Source: Strix aluco
Taxonomy: Eukaryota > Chordata > Aves > Strigiformes > Strigidae
Assembly (NCBI RefSeq): GCF_031877795.1
Contig: NC_133970.1
Location: 44,384,033 to 44,448,032, forward strand
Length of the DNA stretch: 64,000 nt
Direction of reading: 5' to 3'
Position 1 is the stretch's first letter, and each line of letters begins with the position of its first letter. The position numbers and the translations under genes are program-made. Below, piece by piece: positions 62,801-64,000 of this stretch. The notes beneath the pieces are model-generated. The model saw only the letters and a list, made by a program, of their open reading frames with translations. It was not told the origin of the DNA and did no database searches.

Positions 62801-63776
62801 GAAGAGACTGGAGGAGATTCTTGGAAGTACAGTCTTAGAGTAAGTGTTTCAATTTGAAATAAAAACCATTCAGCATTTTTGGATGTGTTTCTTGATACTC
62901 TTGGGTGATATTTGGTAGAAAGATAAACTCATGCTTTTAAAAAAAAATCTTTGGTTAAAGAGATTTCGTTAGAATTAATATAAATGAATTTTGTTCATTC
63001 ATCAATGTTCAAACATTTTGAAATACACTGGAAACTATGCACTTCATGTTCTAGGAGGGAGGGAAAAGGAGTTTGCTTCAGTGTTTGTATCATGTAGTAT
63101 CTGATGGTTATTAAAACCAGTAGAAGTTGTCTCTTCTTTAAACTGATAATTGATATTATTGCTAATGACTTTGTTAGTAGACATGATGAAGAAAGTTTGA
63201 TGCATCTATATTAGCATTTTAGTTCAAATTAAAAGTATGCTGTTGTAGTGAATCTCCCAATTATCCCTGCCATGGCTTGCTTTGCAAAGAGATATCAAAG
63301 CTTATTTGCTGGGTTACTTTCAGATTAAAACTAAAAAAAACCCAACCCTGTGCATCTAGTGTGTTCCAAGTAGAAAGGGACCTTCAGTCCGGATGACTGA
63401 ACTAGGGCTAATCCAAAAGGAAACTGTGAGATACCTACATTATTCTTGTACCTCAGAACTTGCTAATATAGATACAGCCATCAAAATCTTGCTTGAGTTA
63501 AGCATAGTGTATGATATGAAATGGTATTTCATATAATACTAAGACTAACTTTGCTGCAGTATATTGCATTTTAAATTATGGCCTTTGGGTGCGAGGTATG
63601 CAGCACTTACAAATTTTAACATAAAATACATTTTAATTGCCTTTATTTTGATAGATTCTAAACCAGATTTTTTTTAATTTTTCAGCCATGCACGGAAGTT
63701 CTTTTTATTGATATTTTCCATGAATATAATCAGACTCTTACCCCTGTGCTTTTAGAAATGGTTCACAGTCTACAAG
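26693..63776 (+). CDS. IPO11: Importin-11, coding exons 1-12 (5' half of the gene)
   Basis: Importin-11 is a karyopherin-beta receptor that carries cargo such as ubiquitin-conjugating enzymes through nuclear pores under control of Ran-GTP. Twelve exons are visible: 26693-26830, 30969-31069, 44950-45022, 49609-49812, 52391-52523, 53470-53528, 54387-54435, 56158-56228, 58364-58556, 62377-62529, 62796-62839 and 63686-63776. They join without a frame break into about 436 residues; the family protein is about 975, so the C-terminal half is beyond the window. The start ([11 protein letters not shown]) and [14 protein letters not shown] match IPO11; exons 1-3 hold the Ran-binding importin N-terminal domain and the rest are HEAT repeats. 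All acceptors are AG and donors GT. The third intron-spanning gap (31070-44949) is swollen by ERVs. Identity is certain at family level. Confidence 0.95.
27923..28153 (-). repeat. Internally deleted LTR of the minisatellite family
   Basis: Both ends are there (TGTGGTGGGTTGACC on the left, CAAACCCAATACA on the right), with one-mismatch flanks CAGAT / GAGAT, but only 231 bp remain of about 1.4 kb. The missing part includes the whole minisatellite. Confidence 0.75.
28541..29920 (+). repeat. 1.38-kb LTR with eight-unit minisatellite
   Basis: Starts TGTATTGGGTTTGCACGG and reaches GGTCAACCCACC at 29920, where another LTR begins at once; the expected last bases (ACA) are missing. A TATA-like ACATATTTAAGG is near 28718. 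The long open frames on both strands come from the 39-bp unit being a multiple of three and are not genes. Confidence 0.85.
28922..29233 (+). repeat. Minisatellite, 39-bp unit x 8
   Basis: Eight tandem 39-bp units, each running from GAGGGTAACGGTGGAGCAGA to the next CAGCCCGGG. The units are identical apart from the last (CCCAAA in place of CCCGGG). Each has a BglII-type AGATCT. Confidence 0.97.
29921..30325 (+). repeat. Solo LTR, ERV-L copy 1 type, 3' truncated
   Basis: Starts TGTCCTGGTTTCGACC, like the LTRs of copy 1, and stops at GCCGGCTGAG, some 14 bp short of the usual end. A G-run of about 19 lies near 30104-30122. Confidence 0.8.
30969..31069 (+). CDS. IPO11: IPO11 coding exon 2
   Basis: [20 protein letters not shown], then [13 protein letters not shown]; acceptor TTAACAG, donor GTAAGT. 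Leaves two bases of a codon. Confidence 0.95.
31369..31729 (-). repeat. Probable solo LTR
   Basis: 361 bp with 11-bp nearly perfect inverted ends (TGTGATGCGGG / CCCTCATCACA). A TTTATT near 31416 would be a - strand poly(A) signal. No target duplication was found. Confidence 0.55.
32317..35020 (+). pseudogene. pol: pro-pol of ERV-L copy 2
   Basis: Protease DTGA near 32427-32438, YIDD at 32802-32813, RNase H TDGS near 33728 with the later YTDS Asp intact (near 33912), the HHCC region near 34208-34325, and the integrase D-D-E region after it. Breaks: TGA after WTVWV near 32378, the 466-bp deletion, a frameshift near 33745, TAA 34575-34577 and TGA 34607-34609. The TAG at 32314-32316 separates it from the gag remnant in the same frame. 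Confidence 0.8.
35474..36037 (+). repeat. 3' LTR of ERV-L copy 2
   Basis: Starts TATCCTGGTTTCAGC (TG changed to TA) and ends TTAAACCACAACA. It has CAGTATATAAACTGG (TATA) near 35713 and the TATTAAACTG element. It belongs to a different LTR subfamily from the LTRs of copy 1, though the internal regions are close relatives. Confidence 0.85.
37282..37855 (+). repeat. Solo LTR, copy-2 type
   Basis: TGTCCTGGTTTTGACTGGG to TTAAACCACGACA, flanked by GACCT / TACCT (four of five bases equal). Related to 35474-36037. Confidence 0.85.
37856..39495. other. Intronic DNA, nothing recognised
   Basis: No exon or clear repeat. Short T-runs only. Confidence 0.4.
39496..40100 (+). repeat. Solo LTR, twin of 12348-12959
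   Basis: 605 bp, TGTATCGGGTCTGCC to CAAACCACCACA; flanks ATGTC / CTGTC (one mismatch). Sequence almost the same as the copy at 12348, in the same orientation, 27 kb away. Confidence 0.88.
40630..40970 (-). repeat. Solo LTR, ERV-L-like, - strand
   Basis: Left end TGTGGTGGTTTAGG, right end AAACCAGGACA, so on the - strand it starts TGTCCTGGTTTAGCC like the copy-1 LTRs. No target duplication seen. Confidence 0.75.
41195..43600 (+). mobile_element. CR1 LINE, split by an LTR
   Basis: The left piece (about 41195-41287) encodes the CR1 ORF2 segment with [20 protein letters not shown]; the right piece (42206-43600) continues with [46 protein letters not shown], the RT thumb, then the 3' UTR and the tail CTATTCTATGATTGT. 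About 120 bp expected between the pieces are missing. Frameshifts near 42760 and 43175 break ORF2; the FADD motif reads FAND. Confidence 0.88.
41288..42205. repeat. LTR with its 3' half inverted, inside CR1
   Basis: 41288-41750 matches the 5' half of the LTR at 14330-15220 in + orientation; 41762-42205 matches its 3' half in - orientation. The two pieces meet at the same LTR point (near 14775), so together they make one LTR with one half flipped. Confidence 0.75.
43601..46640. other. Intronic DNA around IPO11 exon 3
   Basis: Apart from the exon at 44950-45022 it is AT-rich single-copy-looking intron with no other feature recognised. Confidence 0.45.
44950..45022 (+). CDS. IPO11: IPO11 coding exon 3
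   Basis: Completes a His codon, then [20 protein letters not shown]; acceptor CTAACAG, donor GTTAGT. The intron before it is nearly 13.9 kb. Confidence 0.95.
46641..48055 (-). repeat. 1.4-kb solo LTR with ten-unit minisatellite
   Basis: Left end TGTGGTGGGTTGACC, right end near TTTCA at 48055; flanks ATGCTGC / ATGCAGC (six of seven) look like a target duplication. It is close to the mirror image of 28541-29920, except for the first ~40 bases of U3, which differ, and a deletion in the R/U5 part. Confidence 0.85.
47301..47690 (-). repeat. Minisatellite, 39-bp unit x 10
   Basis: The same unit as at 28922-29233, on the other strand and two copies longer; the ten units are almost identical, with single changes at the edges. 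Confidence 0.97.
48820..49375. repeat. Possible old LTR
   Basis: GGTATAAAAAGGG near 49042 followed by a GC-richer segment with CACCGCAGTCTG, and a sharp fall in AT content compared with flanking intron. Ends are not defined. Confidence 0.3.
49609..49812 (+). CDS. IPO11: IPO11 coding exon 4
   Basis: 68 codons, [20 protein letters not shown] through AADRKLFYD; acceptor TTTGCAG, donor GTAAGT. Confidence 0.96.
49813..52390. other. Intron between IPO11 exons 4 and 5
   Basis: AT-rich; no repeats with clear ends or RNA genes recognised. Confidence 0.45.
52391..52523 (+). CDS. IPO11: IPO11 coding exon 5
   Basis: [20 protein letters not shown] through LEKTLLSLK plus one base; acceptor TTTGCAG, donor GTAATA. 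Confidence 0.95.
53470..53528 (+). CDS. IPO11: IPO11 coding exon 6
   Basis: [20 protein letters not shown] across the junction; acceptor CACCCTAG, donor GTAAGT. Confidence 0.94.
54387..54435 (+). CDS. IPO11: IPO11 coding exon 7
   Basis: [16 protein letters not shown] plus one base; acceptor TTTTTCAG, donor GTAAGT. Confidence 0.94.
54436..56157. other. Intron between IPO11 exons 7 and 8
   Basis: AT-rich with T-runs; nothing recognised. Confidence 0.45.
56158..56228 (+). CDS. IPO11: IPO11 coding exon 8
   Basis: [20 protein letters not shown] then FTKV; acceptor TTACCAG, donor GTAAGT. Confidence 0.94.
56887..57646 (-). repeat. Solo LTR with perfect 5-bp target duplication
   Basis: 760 bp, TGTCATGTCCC to TTGTCCCTCACA, flanked by GGAGG on both sides (56882-56886 and 57647-57651). 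On the - strand there is a TATA-like TATAAATTG (near 57227-57235) and AATAAA (near 56990). It is antisense to IPO11 within its intron. Confidence 0.85.
58364..58556 (+). CDS. IPO11: IPO11 coding exon 9
   Basis: 64 codons plus one base, [20 protein letters not shown] through [11 protein letters not shown]; acceptor ATTTTTAG, donor GTAATG. Confidence 0.96.
59056..59905 (-). repeat. LTR fragment with three-unit minisatellite
   Basis: Left end TGTGGTGGGTTGACC; the 39-bp unit is present three times (59564-59680). The U3 part stops near 59905 and part of the R/U5 region is deleted near 59240. Confidence 0.85.
60060..61570 (-). mobile_element. CR1 LINE 3' end, split by an LTR
   Basis: 60060-60438 is the CR1 3' end on the - strand (ATCATTTAGGTTGGAAAAGA at the left); 61514-61570 continues the same CR1. 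Strongly 5' truncated; no RT motifs are left apart from the extreme C-terminal part. Confidence 0.88.
60439..61508 (-). repeat. Solo LTR inserted in CR1
   Basis: 1070 bp with inverted ends TGTTGTGG / CCACCACA and a perfect GCTCC duplication (60434-60438, 61509-61513). The - strand has a TATA-like TATAAATA near 61033-61040 and AATAAA near 60490. No similarity to the other LTRs here was noticed. Confidence 0.88.
61571..62376. other. Intron before IPO11 exon 10
   Basis: AT-rich; no feature recognised. A short direct repeat (ATATACCATATTCTAATAAA, varied) lies at about 61730-61770. Confidence 0.4.
62377..62529 (+). CDS. IPO11: IPO11 coding exon 10
   Basis: [20 protein letters not shown] through [11 protein letters not shown]; acceptor TTTTCAG, donor GTAAGA. 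Confidence 0.96.
62796..62839 (+). CDS. IPO11: IPO11 coding exon 11
   Basis: [15 protein letters not shown] across the junction; acceptor AAATAATAG (weak pyrimidine tract directly before the AG), donor GTAAGT. Confidence 0.93.
63686..63776 (+). CDS. IPO11: IPO11 coding exon 12
   Basis: [20 protein letters not shown] then [10 protein letters not shown] plus one base; acceptor TTTTTCAG, donor GTAAAT. The last exon in the window. Confidence 0.95.
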
Positions 63777-64000
63777 GTAAATTGTGTAAGACATGAAGGA
63801 ACTGTGAAATGTAGAATTCTGACATTTGCTTTTGTCAACTATCAAAAAATTTTATCTTGTGATATCTAATTTTATATAGTGTATTCTCTCTATTTTTGAT
63901 AGGGGATGTGTCAGTATTTTGAAATTATTTCTAAACCTATCATAAAGAGAATGCAGTGTGTATATAGAAAGAGCGAATCTTAATGATTCTTTCCTTTTTC

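Overview
This window is nuclear DNA from a bird. It holds the 5' half of a vertebrate housekeeping gene, importin-11 (IPO11), on the + strand, buried in a dense set of avian endogenous retroviruses (ERVs), solo LTRs and CR1 LINEs. The avian origin rests on CR1 copies with their typical 3' tail, avian-type LTR families, and a retroviral primer-binding site matching the tRNA-Trp site of avian retroviruses. No tRNA, rRNA, CRISPR or bacterial-type operon is visible; most long open frames are ERV or LTR sequence.

Layout. 1-3749: 5' part of a class II (beta-like) ERV on the - strand (LTR, PBS, gag, dUTPase-protease, start of RT), cut by the window edge. 3750-7060: LTR fragments in both orientations. 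7060-8000: a CpG-rich, TATA-less island with an ETS-type site, the probable IPO11 promoter, with possible non-coding exons at about 7585-7642 and 8443-8512. 8513-26686: the putative long first intron, with five or six LTR copies and a complete ERV-L-like (class III) provirus at 16540-23697 (two LTRs, PBS, a hydrophobic leader ORF, gag, pro, RT, RNase H, integrase, no env), itself split by a CR1. 26687-63776: twelve coding exons of IPO11, encoding about the first 436 residues with all splice sites and phases intact. The introns carry further solo LTRs, a second 5'-truncated ERV-L copy (32195-36037), two CR1s each broken by an LTR, and a 1.4-kb LTR family that contains a 39-bp minisatellite. The gene runs off the right edge.

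How it fits together: only IPO11 looks functional. It imports cargo such as ubiquitin-conjugating enzymes into the nucleus in a Ran-dependent way. The ERVs are decayed but informative. The two ERV-L copies have different LTRs and about 10% divergence in places, yet share blocks of up to about 500 bp with no difference I can find, which implies gene conversion or recombination. Both keep an amber codon at the gag-pro junction in one continuous frame, and the complete copy has a membrane-protein-like ORF before gag. The repeat load, together with IPO11 being Z-linked in chicken (recalled, not shown here), makes a sex-chromosome origin worth testing.
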